The notes under the pieces are model-generated. The model saw only the letters and a list, made by a program, of their open reading frames with translations. It was not told the DNA's origin and searched no databases. A DNA stretch of 64,000 bases from Moringa oleifera. Lineage: Eukaryota > Streptophyta > Magnoliopsida > Brassicales > Moringaceae. Shown piece by piece: positions 25,823 to 37,974 of the stretch (its first letter is position 1; the number at the start of each line of letters is the position of its first letter). A program made the position numbers and the translations under genes. The DNA lies in contig JAJFZO010000256.1 in assembly GCA_021397835.1 (NCBI GenBank), positions 2,092,501-2,156,500 of the forward strand. The letters run 5' to 3'.

Positions 25823-26612
25823 TTAATCATGATAGACAGAAAGGTTAGGCCTCGGTTCAAAATCATCCACGAAAGGCTTCTCTTTTGTAGCCCCAACGTC
25901 ATTATCACTGTGACTGGAGAGATTAGGCCTTGGATCAAAATCCTTAACGAAAGATTTCTCTTCGGCTAGTTTAATATCATTCTTGTAGGCTGTAAGACTT
26001 GGTACTGATTCAAAGTCCCTAAGAAAGAGCTTGTCTCCTTTGTAGGCTGTGATACTGGGTACTGACTCAAAGTCCCTAAGGAAGAGCTTGTCACCTGCTG
26101 ATTCGAAGTCCCTAGTGAAGAGCTTGTCATCCTTGTAGACAGAAGCGGTGGGTACTGATTCGAAGTCCCTAGCGAAGAGCTTCTCTTCTTTGTGCTCAAG
26201 GTTTTCATTTGTGTGACAATTGGTTTTTTCCTTAGAGGCAAATAACAGAGAAGAATCCTTTGGAATGAGTCCTTGAATCGATTCAGGAACCGGTTGATCT
26301 TTCGTTACGGCTCTCCAGTATTCGCCCACGTCTTTTCTAGCCGATATCTTGCTAGCAAACTGCACAAGAACACCAAAAATAAGAAGTATATATGTTAACC
26401 ATAGAAAATCATTGTAAAGATTGTCAAGAAATAGAAAATCGACTGGAACCATGCATGCAATCTCATAATCAAGTGCCTAATTTTTAGAAATTTGGTTAGC
26501 CAAACTCTGATTGTATAAAACTGCGAATGAAATGATGGATACAGAGATCTGTGTAGAAATGCTTACTAAGAGAAAGAAAAAAGAGAGAGAAGAAAGCAAA
26601 TGAAGAATTCAT
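25823..26612 (-). CDS. C: stand-alone DUF2775 repeat protein, exon-1 frame problem
   Basis: Exon 2 (26359-25823, 179 codons with stop) encodes FASKISARKDVGEYWRAVTK, a spacer with NCHTNENLEHKEE, then repeats in two styles. SVPxxxxY units are TASVY, SITAY and SLTAY. PRPN units are NLSSH and NLSVY. One SVP unit has lost its core (FESAGDKLFLRDFES). There is no BURP domain. Exon 1 begins at the ATG at 26612 and encodes a signal-like MNSSFAFFSLFFLSL, but it has one extra base in an A run (near 26576-26582). The GTAAGC donor therefore follows 46 nt, not 45. Normal splicing to 26359 would shift frame and stop at once. An intron-retaining frame from an ATG at 26452 is open into exon 2 but looks accidental. 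The gene is therefore intact in its core region but probably disabled, or it uses an unseen start. Confidence 0.7.
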
Positions 26613-26687
26613 ATTCGCAGTCGCCGGAGCCATGCAAATGTGCTTCCTGTATAATTTGGTGAAGCTGGTTTGCTAGATATACTGCCA

Positions 26688-26693
26688 TATATA
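26688..26693 (-). promoter_or_regulatory. TATA box of gene C
   Basis: TTTATATATGG on the minus strand, about 76 bases upstream of the ATG at 26612. Confidence 0.6.
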
Positions 26694-29600
26694 AAGGGAA
26701 AAATAGGCATGAAGAAGGCAAAACAAGATTTGATCGATGGAGAGAGACTTATTAGTAATGAAAAAAAATCTATAAGGTAAAGTTAAAAGGCCTCGGTTTC
26801 CAATAATTCTTGTGTAGTGGTCATGGGGCCTTATTTTAGAAATTAATAACATAATCTAAACTTTTTAATAAAACTAAAAAAGGACTATTAAATGTGAAAA
26901 TATCATAACCAAAATTATCTTTAATTTACAAGAAATAAGGAGGACTAAGAATAAAAAACTTAAGTTTTGGCTTCATAAGCACTCATTCACTACAAATTAT
27001 CCATCAGAAAAATTGGCAATCTATGGTTGTTAAATAGATTTTTTTTCTTCTGTACATTTTTTCAGAGAGAAATAGAACCACTTTTTTTTGGAAAAAAATG
27101 TGATAAAAAAGGAATTTTATTTATTTGCATTTCACTGTTTGGATGTACCATTTGAATTTTAAATTTTTTAAATAAAATAAATCATGAAATTTTTTATATT
27201 ATTACATTAAAAAATAATTTGGTTTTATGCTTATTAATTAAATGTGAAACAATCTAATTAATTATTTGATACTGCATTAATATTGCTCTATCAATTATAG
27301 CACCATGTCACATCTTTTCTGTCCGTGACATATTTTGGCTGCAACCGAAGGCAAGTTCTGTCACAAATCTTACAATATCTTCCCATTTTTGAAAAAATAA
27401 AAATTAGAATCTTTTTTCTTCCTTTTTTCATTCATGTATTTTTGTGAGATTCTTTGTTAATATATGAACACGAGTACTTTCAATAATATCACAAGTTAAT
27501 AAGTTGTGTTTTTTAAATATTTTTATTATTGTTTTTAAAATTAAAATGTTGTTCAATGATGTCGGCAAATTACAAATATATAAACCCATTAAAAACAAAA
27601 AAAAAAGCAACACTTTTTTTTTTCTTTTTTACCTTTTCTTTACTATCGATTCTCTCTCTTCATTTTTCTTATCCACAAAACTCATTTTTCTCAATGAAAA
27701 AAGGCACTATTAAATTTATAGGGTTATTATTTTTAGATTATACATTCTGTTGATACTTTGGACTTATATGGCTTAATTTAGCTGCTATGGAGGCTGATAA
27801 GGTTGCAACAATCTGAGATGGGGATTAAGAAAGAGGTCGAGGCATCTGGCTTTTAAAAAAAATTGATATTTTAGTAAACAAATAATTGAACATGCCAAAT
27901 GGTATATTGAATTGGTTGATTATCATTAATATACCCATAATTTAAGGGAGAGGTTACGCTAATCTTATACTTCCAATAATGCTCTCTTGACCACTACTAT
28001 TTGGTGTACATAGCGGAATTTAAGATTTTGGAAAACCTAGCCACATCGAAAACTACTTGAATTGATTTCTCTAGATTTAGAAATGTGAATTTTTTACCCG
28101 ATAATGTCTATGGCATCTCTAACATATTTAAAATTGCTCCTTAATATTCTCTGTCTCATTGCATGATAGAGAAAAACTTGAATTTAAGTTACTATACTGA
28201 TCAATGAAAAGAATAGATTAACTTGGATATATTAGAATAACATTTGAAACAAATAAATATTAAAAAAGTTATATTAAACATGGTCGGTGCATTGGAAAAC
28301 ATGAAAAATATTGCACCAAATATTTCTGGTATTGCATGGAAACTACTCATCAATAAATATTGCATTAGTAATTGTGATGGAATAGAGAGACAAAAAACCA
28401 AGAGAAAAAAAAAAAAGCAACTTCTTATTGGTTGAAGAAGAGAGAATAGCCTCCTTATTCAAGTAACCCCAAAGAAACGAAAAATAAAAAAATGAAAAGT
28501 TTTAAAAAAACTTTTATATTTAATTTATATTATTAGCTAAACTCTCATATTTAAAAAATAATAAATCGAATTATAATTCATTAAATATTATCAAAAAATT
28601 AGAATTAAAAATATTCAAATTGAGGTTCTTACCTAACGAGTTTTAAGTTGAAATCTTTCAAAGATGTAAAGAAATATTTAAATTATCATTTCAAAAAATT
28701 TTAAAATTTTTGAGTATTGAAAATATATATTTTTTAAAATTTATGATATCAAATTTTTGAAAAATTCACAAAAAATATATTATACATCAAAATTATTTAA
28801 ATATGAGGAATGGACTTAAAATATATATAACAAAAACTTTATTTGAATTATTTTTTAGGCATATTTCATCAACAAAAATACCTCTAATTTTTTATAATTA
28901 TTTAAGTTGAAATTCAATTTGAATCAAATTGACAAATTTTGTTGTCTTTTAAATATGCAAATTTGATAACATAAAATAAATACTAAGATTTTATATAATT
29001 TTTAGACCAAAAAAATTGTTATTACTCCATCACAAGGAAAGAGTTAAGAAAACGAACAAAGGTAGCTTGATTTCTTTGAGCATTTAAATGCTAAAAAAAA
29101 TTAAATTAGTGTTTTGAGTTATTATTGTGAGCATTTAAATAATTTTTTACATTCACAAAAAAATTTTAAGTCAAATTTTATTGCATAATACCTTCAATTT
29201 GAATATCTCAAATTTTTAAATTTTTTAATAAGATCCAATTTACACTAAATTGATAAATTATTTTTCATTTTTTAAATATAAAAGTTTGATTGATACATAA
29301 TATAAGGTAATTACACATCAAGATTTTTATGAGATATTTATTTATTTTTAATTGATAAGATAAATATAAAATGTTAATAATTTTAAATATAATTTGAAAA
29401 TGACACAAATAATATAGATAATTAATAGTAAATGTATTGACAAATTTGAAAACCGATGAATAATTAAGTTGTTCTTATCAAAGCAAATTAAATTAGTGTA
29501 TTTTAAAATTAATTACTAGTAATGATCACGATGATTAGTTAAAGGAAGAATGAACAAAATCAAAATGCAGTGTCTGTGGGAGATTTTTAAGGGTTTAGAA

Positions 29601-30332
29601 CACAACGAGCTAACAAATTCTTATTCGAAAACTCACTCACAAATATTTTGAACTAATTAACAAAAGACTGTAAAGAGTCTGTGACATTTCACAAACACAT
29701 GGCAAGGTGAACCAACCATTTGAGAGCAAAACTAGCGGACTGTGCTGGTTGCTTGGACCTATAAGGCTGTAATTGTTATCTGTTCTTTCAGAATGCAAAG
29801 ATTTTGATTTCCTTGATCATTAATGGGATTAATTTCATTTGGGTAAATTAATGGATGATAACCTGTAATATAATTGTGTTTGGCATACAAGAAAATTCCC
29901 AGCTTTTTGCTTGGTTTCCAGGATCATTATTAATGGGTTTTCCATTTGGGCATATATATATATATATTATAATTTTATCAACCTATTTGTGTTGATCTGA
30001 TGCCTGAAAGAAAATTTCACCAACTTAATTGCTTGAATATGTAGAAATTAATGGACAGAAACTAGAGAGAAAATAGAATGAAAAGAAGAGAAAATCAAAG
30101 AAAATCTTCCATGAAATAAAAGAAAAGAGCTTTAACTAGAAAAAAATAACAGTCCATTGATACTAGCTAGCGATAATAGAGATTCAGGATCCAAGACTCT
30201 GTCAACTGGCCATAATCGGAAAGAACTTGCCTGCAAACCTAGGTTTACAAGCACAAACAGAATGTGAAAGATTAAAGAAAAAACTGCAACTCAATCACTA
30301 CGAACCAGTATTACATGAAATCATAGTCGAAA
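26694..30332. other. Intergenic between C and the DUF7086 gene
   Basis: 26700-27700 is the upstream flank of C; its part near 27299-27400 resembles the upstream flank of D near 35583-35690, so it belongs to a duplicated block. 27750-30000 is AT-rich with no credible ORF. 30000-30332 is the 3' region of the DUF7086 gene. Confidence 0.5.
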
Positions 30333-31283
30333 TCAACGATTGAAAGGGCCACTCGGATCGACCTGTTTACACAGGTCGAGATAGGTAAGATAGAGGACTC
30401 GATCTTTGGCTCCTGTTCGGTGGTTCCTCGTGTGCTTGCAGAAATACTTCAACTGCTCCAGCGTGCAGCAGCCAAGCATCTGACCCAGAAGTAAGAAAAG
30501 CCAGTTGATGTTCTTCTTCTTGTCTGCCATGATAGGTTTCACACTGTTTTCTTGGTTGCAGAACTTGCATGTGGGCAGCACAGGGTTCATCCAGACAGGA
30601 GGAGCCCTCTCACGCATGTTGTTCTTGTTCTCAAGAATGAAGGTCCCTACTTCATTGAATTTCTGCTTCAGGTTGTACTCCAATGTGTATTGCCTCTCGC
30701 ATCTCTTGCACTGAACCTGACCAGCGATGGTCAATATCTGTTTGGACTGCAAATCGGTCAAGCTATGCACGGTGGCTCGCTGCGAAGTGGCCCATGGGAA
30801 CGGCGGGGGAATGTCAACAATCTTCCACTCCCCGGGCCCCTGCTTCGGATTACACCGAGCACGTAGAGGGCGAGACGGCCCCACAGCCGCCTCTTTGCGG
30901 TGGCACAACGGACGGGCTGAGGACGAAGAGGGATCCTGCCCTACAAAAGAAGGCATGTAGAGCGGTTGAGTAGGAGCCGAGGCGAGCTGTGAGTGAAGTT
31001 GTGAAGGCGACGGCGGAGGAGGCGGCGGAGGAGGCGACTGCGTGCTTTGGAGAAAAAACATTTGCATTGGAGCCTGCTGCGGTTCTGATTGCGATGCCGA
31101 CGACGACAACGATTCACATCGTCGTGGTAGTTGTGGCAGATGCTCCGGCAAAACTAGTTCGGAGCGTGAAGAAGGAAATGGCGGCGAAAGCGTGAGCATA
31201 TCATTTTCGGCATCACTGGGATCTGCAGAGAACGGGATTTCTTGATTATCTTGCTCATTCATTTCCGCTTCTTTTCCCTTCAT
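30333..31283 (-). CDS. DUF7086-like plant protein with CxxC pairs
   Basis: A single open frame of 316 aa from the ATG at 31283. The N-terminal half is Ser/Pro-rich with a run of about nine prolines near residue 85-95. The C-terminal half is the conserved part: a PGEWKIVDIPPPFPWAT-like segment, then CKRCERQY and, further on, CKFCNQEN. The two CxxC pairs would suit a zinc site. It ends TYLDLCKQVDPSGPFNR. I recognise the C-terminal half as the plant family annotated as DUF7086, whose function is unknown to me. It is GC-richer than the surrounding DNA and unrelated to the BURP/DUF2775 genes, so it looks like a bystander. An internal ATG at residue 8 is an alternative start. Confidence 0.8.
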   Translation of the reverse strand: MKGKEAEMNEQDNQEIPFSADPSDAENDMLTLSPPFPSSRSELVLPEHLPQLPRRCESLSSSASQSEPQQAPMQMFFLQSTQSPPPPPPPPSPSQLHSQLASAPTQPLYMPSFVGQDPSSSSARPLCHRKEAAVGPSRPLRARCNPKQGPGEWKIVDIPPPFPWATSQRATVHSLTDLQSKQILTIAGQVQCKRCERQYTLEYNLKQKFNEVGTFILENKNNMRERAPPVWMNPVLPTCKFCNQENSVKPIMADKKKNINWLFLLLGQMLGCCTLEQLKYFCKHTRNHRTGAKDRVLYLTYLDLCKQVDPSGPFNR

Positions 31284-31393
31284 AACTGACAGAAACCAGA
31301 AAGAACTGTAGGGTTTTAACTAAGAACAAGAAAACAAGAACGAACAGAGCAAGAAGAAAGAAGAAGAGATCAAAAGGAAGAACGCAAGACAGG

Positions 31394-31434
<41 letters not shown>
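31394..31434. repeat. (GT)n(GA)n microsatellite
   Basis: A GT run passes into about 16 GA units, located in the probable 5' UTR of the DUF7086 gene about 110 bases upstream of its ATG. Confidence 0.9.
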
Positions 31435-31439
<5 letters not shown>

Positions 31440-33292
31440 AGATGGAGAGGAAGCTACAGGAGGAACGGAATAATATATAACCGGGAGGGTTGGGATCAGT
31501 AGTTCTTGAAATTTCGAGAAAAAAAAAAAAAAAGGGCTATTCGAATTCCGCCGTAGCAGGTGGTCTAGGGTTTTACTCATTTGCGGGTCCTGATCCAATG
31601 CATGTCTGTCCACAGTAATGCTCATAATCGGGACCCTCGTCATGATCTTCGGTATCCTAATGGAATCAGGTCCATTGCTATCTTCGGGGATTAACTAGTC
31701 AATAAGCAATTCTTTTGAAATTAAATCAAAATCTCTTAGAATTCTATGATGTCTAAAATCAGATAATATAATTAATACACATGAAAATTGGGGAATTAAT
31801 TACCAATGTTTTAAATGAAACATTGGATTTCTCAACAATGAACATAACATTTTGGTTCGTGAAATTTGTTTTGTCTTTATGAATATAATTTGTAATTTGG
31901 AAATATTTTTTATTAATCACTGAATTGGGAAAAAGTGCTGTTTCTGGGAGATTGTTAAGATTGTCTTTTTGAGTTTATCAGGCAATGTCACTGTAAAAAA
32001 AGAAAAAAAATGGAGAATGGGTAAATTGGAGATAATATTGGTATTATCTTTTAAAAATAAAAATTGAATTCATCCAGTTTCATATACAATATATTTGGTT
32101 ATGGTAAGTCCCCAAAAGAGAAAGAATAAACAGAATTGAGATTTTGATTTTCATTTATTTATAAATTATATTTAACTTAATTGATTTTGTTTCAATTCAA
32201 TCTTCCGAGAAAAGACATAATATTTTCTCAATTCGTATCATGTCATAAATATTATTATTCGATTTAAAATTTTAATTATTACTACCCTTTATACAGTGGA
32301 CTTATTTCACATTTATTATATATATGTTAATTAAAATTATGAGAGGTAATCTCTAAGAATAAAATTTATAATTGTTAAATAATCTAAAACCGAACAATAT
32401 TTACAACTTTTATGTAAACAAAACAGCAATATATTCATATTGATAAATAAAAATTAGGCATTACCAATCTATAAACACCAACCTTTTCTTATTTTTTCCT
32501 CTCCTTTTTTCTTTCAATTAGTACTCTTTTGTTTTCCTTACTTTATTTTCTCACTCTTATTTTCTTGGCTTACCAATTACACTCAAAATAATTTAAACCC
32601 ATTTACTTATCTCTTTAATTGATCCAAATTTCAAATCAAAATAATTGTAACCCATTTCTCTTTAATCTATCCAAATTTCAAACTAAGAATCTTTTCTTAA
32701 AAGAAATTTTTTTTTGAGAAAATAAAATTTAAAAACATATGCAGAGATTCTTTTGCATTATTTATTGCATCTTGAAAATCTCACAATTTAAGGTTGATTT
32801 TTTTAAAAAAATAATTGTACAATCAAAATCTATTGATTAATATATCGATATCATTATATCTTATGTAATCAATATGAATCAGGTTATGATGAATCATAAA
32901 AATTTGAGTTAGATAAAATTATAAAAAATGATGAAAGTGATCTATTGACTAATCAATACGAAAGTAAAAAATAAAAAAAAATTGTGACTTTTCTATAAGT
33001 AGTTAATAAATATTAACTTTATTTTTATTCTTTTTATTTTACTTTTTGTTATCATACACCGAATCTCTTTTACATATTTTATTCCTAAAACTTATACCAA
33101 TCCTTGTCATACAACAAGATGTAAATAACGAAATAGAAATGTGAACAAAAGATGGTCCTTCTTTCTTACATACACATCTTCATAAAGATGTTCCTCTTGT
33201 AGACTTATTTAAGTACTTAAGTTCTATTACACCCCATGAAAATAGATGCCAAATGCAAAGAGGCTATATATCATATCCATAACTTGTTTTGC
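31435..33292. other. Intergenic between the DUF7086 gene and D
   Basis: No gene is seen. 31435-31680 is the probable promoter of the DUF7086 gene. 32400-33290 is the 3' flank of D and resembles sequence in the D-E interval (for example 32417-32500 with 35441-35530, and 32620-32760 with 37190-37360), so it is part of a duplicated block. Confidence 0.5.
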
Positions 33293-34185
33293 TTAATCAT
33301 GATAGACAGAAAAGTTAGGGCTTGCCTCAAAATTGTCCAAAAAAGGCTTTTCTTCTTTAAGGCCAACATCATTGTCATGGTAATCTGAGACATTCGGCTC
33401 AAAATCCTTAACAAAAGATTTATCTTCATCGGCTAGTTTAATGTCATTCTTGTAGGCTGTAACACTTGGTACTGATTCAAATCCCTAAGAAAGAGCTTGT
33501 CTCCCTTGTAGGCTATGACACTGGGCACTGACTCAAAGTCCCTAAGGAAGAGCTTATCACCCTTGTAGGCTGTCATACTGGGTACTGATTGAAAGTCCCT
33601 AGTGAAGAGCTTGTCATCCTTTTAGGCAGTAATGCTGGGTACTGATTCAAAGTCCTTAGTGAAGAGCTTCGCTTCTTTATGCTCAAGATTTTCATTTGTG
33701 TGACAATCGATTTTTTCCTTAGAGGCAAACAGAGAAGAATCCTTTGGAATGAGCCCTTGAATCGATTCAGGAATTAGTTGATCTTTCGTTGCAGTCCTCC
33801 AGTACTCGCCCACATCTTTTCTTGCCGCTATCTTGCTAGCAAACTATACAAGAACACACCAGAAGAATGTTAATCATAGCAAATCATCAAAAAGTTTATG
33901 AAGAAATAGAAGATTAACTAGCTAGGTACTTAACCATGCTGCATTCTCATAATTAAATGTATTATATATATATATATATTATATATATATATATATAGTC
34001 TTCCTTTCTTTTAAAAATTTGCTTAGCCAACTTTGATTGTACTATATAAGACTATATGATTGATTAAGGATCTTCAAGTGGTGAATTAACTAGTGGATAC
34101 ATATGGAGATCTTGTGAAAGATGTTAAAAGAAATGCTTACCAAGAGAAAGAAAAAGAGAAAGAAGAAAGCAAAGAAAGACTTCAT
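33293..34185 (-). pseudogene. D: broken DUF2775 repeat gene
   Basis: Exon 1 (34185-34141) encodes MKSFFAFFFLFFFLL with a good GTAAG donor. Exon 2 starts at 33843 with FASKIAARKDVGEYWRTATK and the same CHTNENLEHKE spacer as C and E. The first repeat reads SVPSITA and then TAA (33622-33624), where C and E have TAC or TAT for the core Tyr. Further repeats follow: SMTAY, SVIAY, SVTAY, NVSDY and NFSVY, ending at TAA 33293-33295. A one-base deletion near 33480 (GATTTGAA instead of GACTTTGAA) shifts frame between the third and fourth SVP units. As written it would give an 88-aa product with no Tyr-ending core. The two separate lesions make sequencing error in both less likely. Confidence 0.85.
33961..33998. 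repeat. AT dinucleotide repeat in D intron
   Basis: An almost uninterrupted, self-complementary TA run inside the single intron of pseudogene D. Confidence 0.85.
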
Positions 34186-34265
34186 GTTTGCTTGCACTTT
34201 AAGCCAATGCAAAGATAATATTGCCTATGTTGTTTGGTGCTGATAGTTAATTGCTAAAACTCCTC

Positions 34266-34273
34266 TATATATA
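34266..34273 (-). promoter_or_regulatory. TATA box of D
   Basis: TTTATATATAGAGG on the minus strand, about 81 bases upstream of the ATG at 34185. Confidence 0.6.
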
Positions 34274-37200
34274 AAAGAGAAAATAGACATAAAGAAGGCA
34301 AAAAGAGAAAGAGAGAGAGATGACTGTTCAAGAAACTCAAAGGTGAAAAATACAGGGAAAGTTAAAAGGCCATGTTTTCCAATAATCCTTGTGTAGCCTT
34401 ATTCAAGAAACAACATAATTTAAAATTCTTGCAAAATTAGAACATGATTTTCAAATGCGAGATTGCAACTGTAAATTTTCAGAGTAACGAGATGTATAGC
34501 ATACCTTTAAACAGAAGTTCTTTCATTTAAAAACATTATATTGACTTAATTCACTCTTTTATGCACGTTGTTCACCACTCAAACCTCAAAAAGTGATTAT
34601 AATGATTCAACAATAGTCAAATAAAAATCACCATATTGATTTAAAAACTTTATGTTCTTATAAGTTAAAATAAAATAAAATACGAAAGAGTAAAATGATT
34701 TAAAGGTAAGATCAATGAAAATTTAAATTCACAAACATTAAAGAAGTAATATCCTAAACAATATAGCAGATAATTAAAAAAATAAATATTTGATAATCAA
34801 AAGTTATATAAAAAAGGCCAAATCTCTCTATGAACTAAATGATATAGGAGAGTACCCTAAAGAATATACCATAACACAAATTTTTTTTTCATTTGTAAAT
34901 AACAATCCGCTTTATTGCTAAAAGCAAATGGAGTTTCTTTACCCACTATTCATTCACTACAATAATATCTATCTTGAAAGTTAGTAACATGATGTTAAAT
35001 GGAATTTTTTTACTTAGAAAAATGTTTATTAGATGCAAAAAAAAGATGGTTTATAATTTGATCTGGCATTTATATAAGCATGGGTATATATTTCCTTATG
35101 CTCTGTTCTCATATCTAATGTACTTCATTATTACAAGCACAAAAGAGAGAGAGAAAAATATATTTTTTATATTTTTTTCCATTTACAAATTATATTTAGT
35201 TTGTTCACCCTTGTTTGGGATCAATCTTTTAAGATATATATGATGTTCCCTTAATTGGTAGGAGAGGTTGTAAATGTTATTCCTATTGAAATTTTAATTG
35301 TCACCAATGTTTTATCTATTGAAAATTAATTTTCTAGATCTAACTAGTATACTTATGTTACGATAGTGAAGGATAATTCAAAAAATAAAAGGATTAAAAA
35401 CCTCAAAATAAACAATGTCTAGAACTGCCACATGATCAAAATAACAACATATTTATATTTACAAAGTAAAAATTAGATATTAGATAGTGTTTACGAATCT
35501 ATAAACACAAAATTTCTCATGTTCTTCCCCTTTTTCTATTACTTAATTAGAACCGCTGAATACAATAATGTTTTATCAATCAATAGCACCTTTTTCCATT
35601 TTTTAGATCGTGACCCTTTGGCTGCAATTGGAGACAAGTTCTTCACATATATGTTGGTATATATCTTCAATTCTTTCTAAAAATAAAAATAAGCACCTTT
35701 TTTTCATTCTCTTTCATATATCTTTTACTAAATTATTGTCTCTTTTCTCCTAATTGGGGTACTTATTTCCTAAAAGACAATAAGATTGACTAGACGTTTC
35801 CATGTCATGGGGCAACAAATTGGGAAAGATTGTTGATGGAATCGCACTACCACCTAATTTATACAATTATATTATTAGTATATGGTTCATTGATTTTGTA
35901 ACTATGATTATATTTTTTAATGACAACTTGGGAAGGGCAGGTCAACTTTGGTAGGCACTTTTAAGCAAGTAAAAAAAACATGGCAATGTTTGTGCATTTT
36001 AAATTAATTTTCAATAAGTGACAAGAAAGTGAAAAAGTAAAAGAAAATAAAACAAAAGACATATGTTAATTTATTCCATTATGGAAAAGGTATATATCTT
36101 TACATGTGAGATTGGGCATTCCTCCTTAATAAAGTTTAGAAGTTGTGAAACGAAAGATATATTTTTATTTCTTTAAGAGAATTTTGATTATTGTTCGTTA
36201 ATATTTTTATTAATTAAAATTCACAAAATTAAAAAAAAATTCTACAAATATGCATGTATCTATTTATGTTATAAGAATTAATATTTATTAGAAATAATTT
36301 CAATAAAATTAAAATCAACTCCAACGTAATAATAGGATAAAAAATCAGCTCGTTAATGAAATTATCTTGAATTAGCCTTCAAAATCTTTATTTAAATAAA
36401 TAACAATTTAGATTCAAGACTCTTTTATAAAAACAAAGATAAACTCTCGTTTTTATTTAAAAAAATTCTTATGTTTATGAGCTTTAAACCAATTTGAGCC
36501 TTAAAAATTTTTGTTTTTAATTAAGTTCTCCATCTAAAAAAAAAATTTCCGACTTAAATAGACTCAATTGCACTAAATACAATTAACATCATCGATTTCA
36601 TTTACTATCAAAATAAAACAAAAAATCATAGATCAACGATAAATTGTAGTAAACTAGATTATGTAAAAAATTTAAGTTATTTTATATATGTATGATTGTT
36701 CTTAATGAAAAACACATGTTCTTTCATGTTTTTCTTTCTTCTGAAAAAATTAGTATAACCATAATGTTATATTTTCTGACCTTTTTCCTTTGTTACTGCT
36801 TTTCAAACCATATATGTTTACTTTTTTTCATATATTATTGTTAAATAATCTTCATTACACGGTCCACCAAGATACCAACATTCATAATAAAGGTATGATT
36901 ACTTATTTTAATGATGTTATTAATGAAACGTGAATAATATATGTACTTAGAATTGAAATTGTGAGTTTTAACAATCGATATTACGAGATTTGGATTATGA
37001 AACAAAAAACTATAGGATTAGTTTAATCATACCACACGGTATTAATCTTTTTTTTTTTTAATGTTTATATGGGACATGCTATTTTTTGAACTTATTTTTT
37101 TATTGATCTTGTACATGTAGGGAAGCTTGACTTAGATTAGAAGGTAATTAATAGAATTCTTATTGCTAATTGTTTATTTGAATGTCCAAAATATTATTCC

Positions 37201-37974
37201 AATCTTCAAAGCTAATTTATTCATATCTTCAATTTTTTTTAAAAAAAATATTGTAACCAATTTCGTCTTATAATATCTTTCATCAAAATTCAAAATTGGG
37301 AACTTTTTCTTGGAAAAATAAAAGGAGATCCAAGAATATGTGCATAGATTCCTTTTAATTAGTCATTGATTATATCAATATAAAAATGCTCATAATTTGT
37401 AGTGTTGATTTTTTTAATGTACAGAGTTAAAAATTATTGATGAGTGAATAGACATCTACTATGAGTGGATTTGACATCTTGATGCATAATTGAAGTTAAT
37501 TAATGTGAATCAAATTAAATATGATGAATAATTAAAAAAAATTGAATTAATCAAATTATAATAACGATGAAAATCTAATTAACCTAATTAGTATTGATTC
37601 TTAAATCTCAAAACTTAATAAATTAAAAAAATTAAGTTGAAACTTTATTGCTTAATTATTACATATTATTTTTATATTTTTTTGTAAATTTAGTCATTAT
37701 ATATTAATTTTTTCATATGTTTTATTCTTAATATTTATAGGATCACATCATGCAAATGATGAGTAACAAAATAGAAATATGAACAACCAAAGACGCTCCT
37801 TTCTTTCATACACAAACATCTTCATAAACTTAATATTTTAAGGTACACACTTGCATAAACCCTAGGCCTCTTGAAAACTTATTAAGTACTTAAGTTCTAG
37901 TACATGCCATGAAAACAAACCCTAAGAACAAAATAGATATCAAATGCCAGAGGCCATTGGAGATTTTGTTTCCC
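34274..37974. other. Intergenic between D and E
   Basis: AT-rich with no supported gene. 34300-35800 is the upstream flank of D and shares blocks with the upstream flank of C. 37190-37974 is the 3' flank of E and shares blocks with that of D. An ORF at 34974-35243 is low-complexity and not believed. Confidence 0.5.

Noticed and set aside
26360..26452. Alternative first exon of C read straight through the intron from the ATG at 26452
   Set aside because: The frame is open by chance over the intron. Paralogues splice at the same acceptor, and the translation is unlike their signal peptides.
30505..31245. Several plus-strand ORFs opposite the DUF7086 gene
   Set aside because: Shadows of the GC-richer, Ser/Pro-rich minus-strand coding frame.
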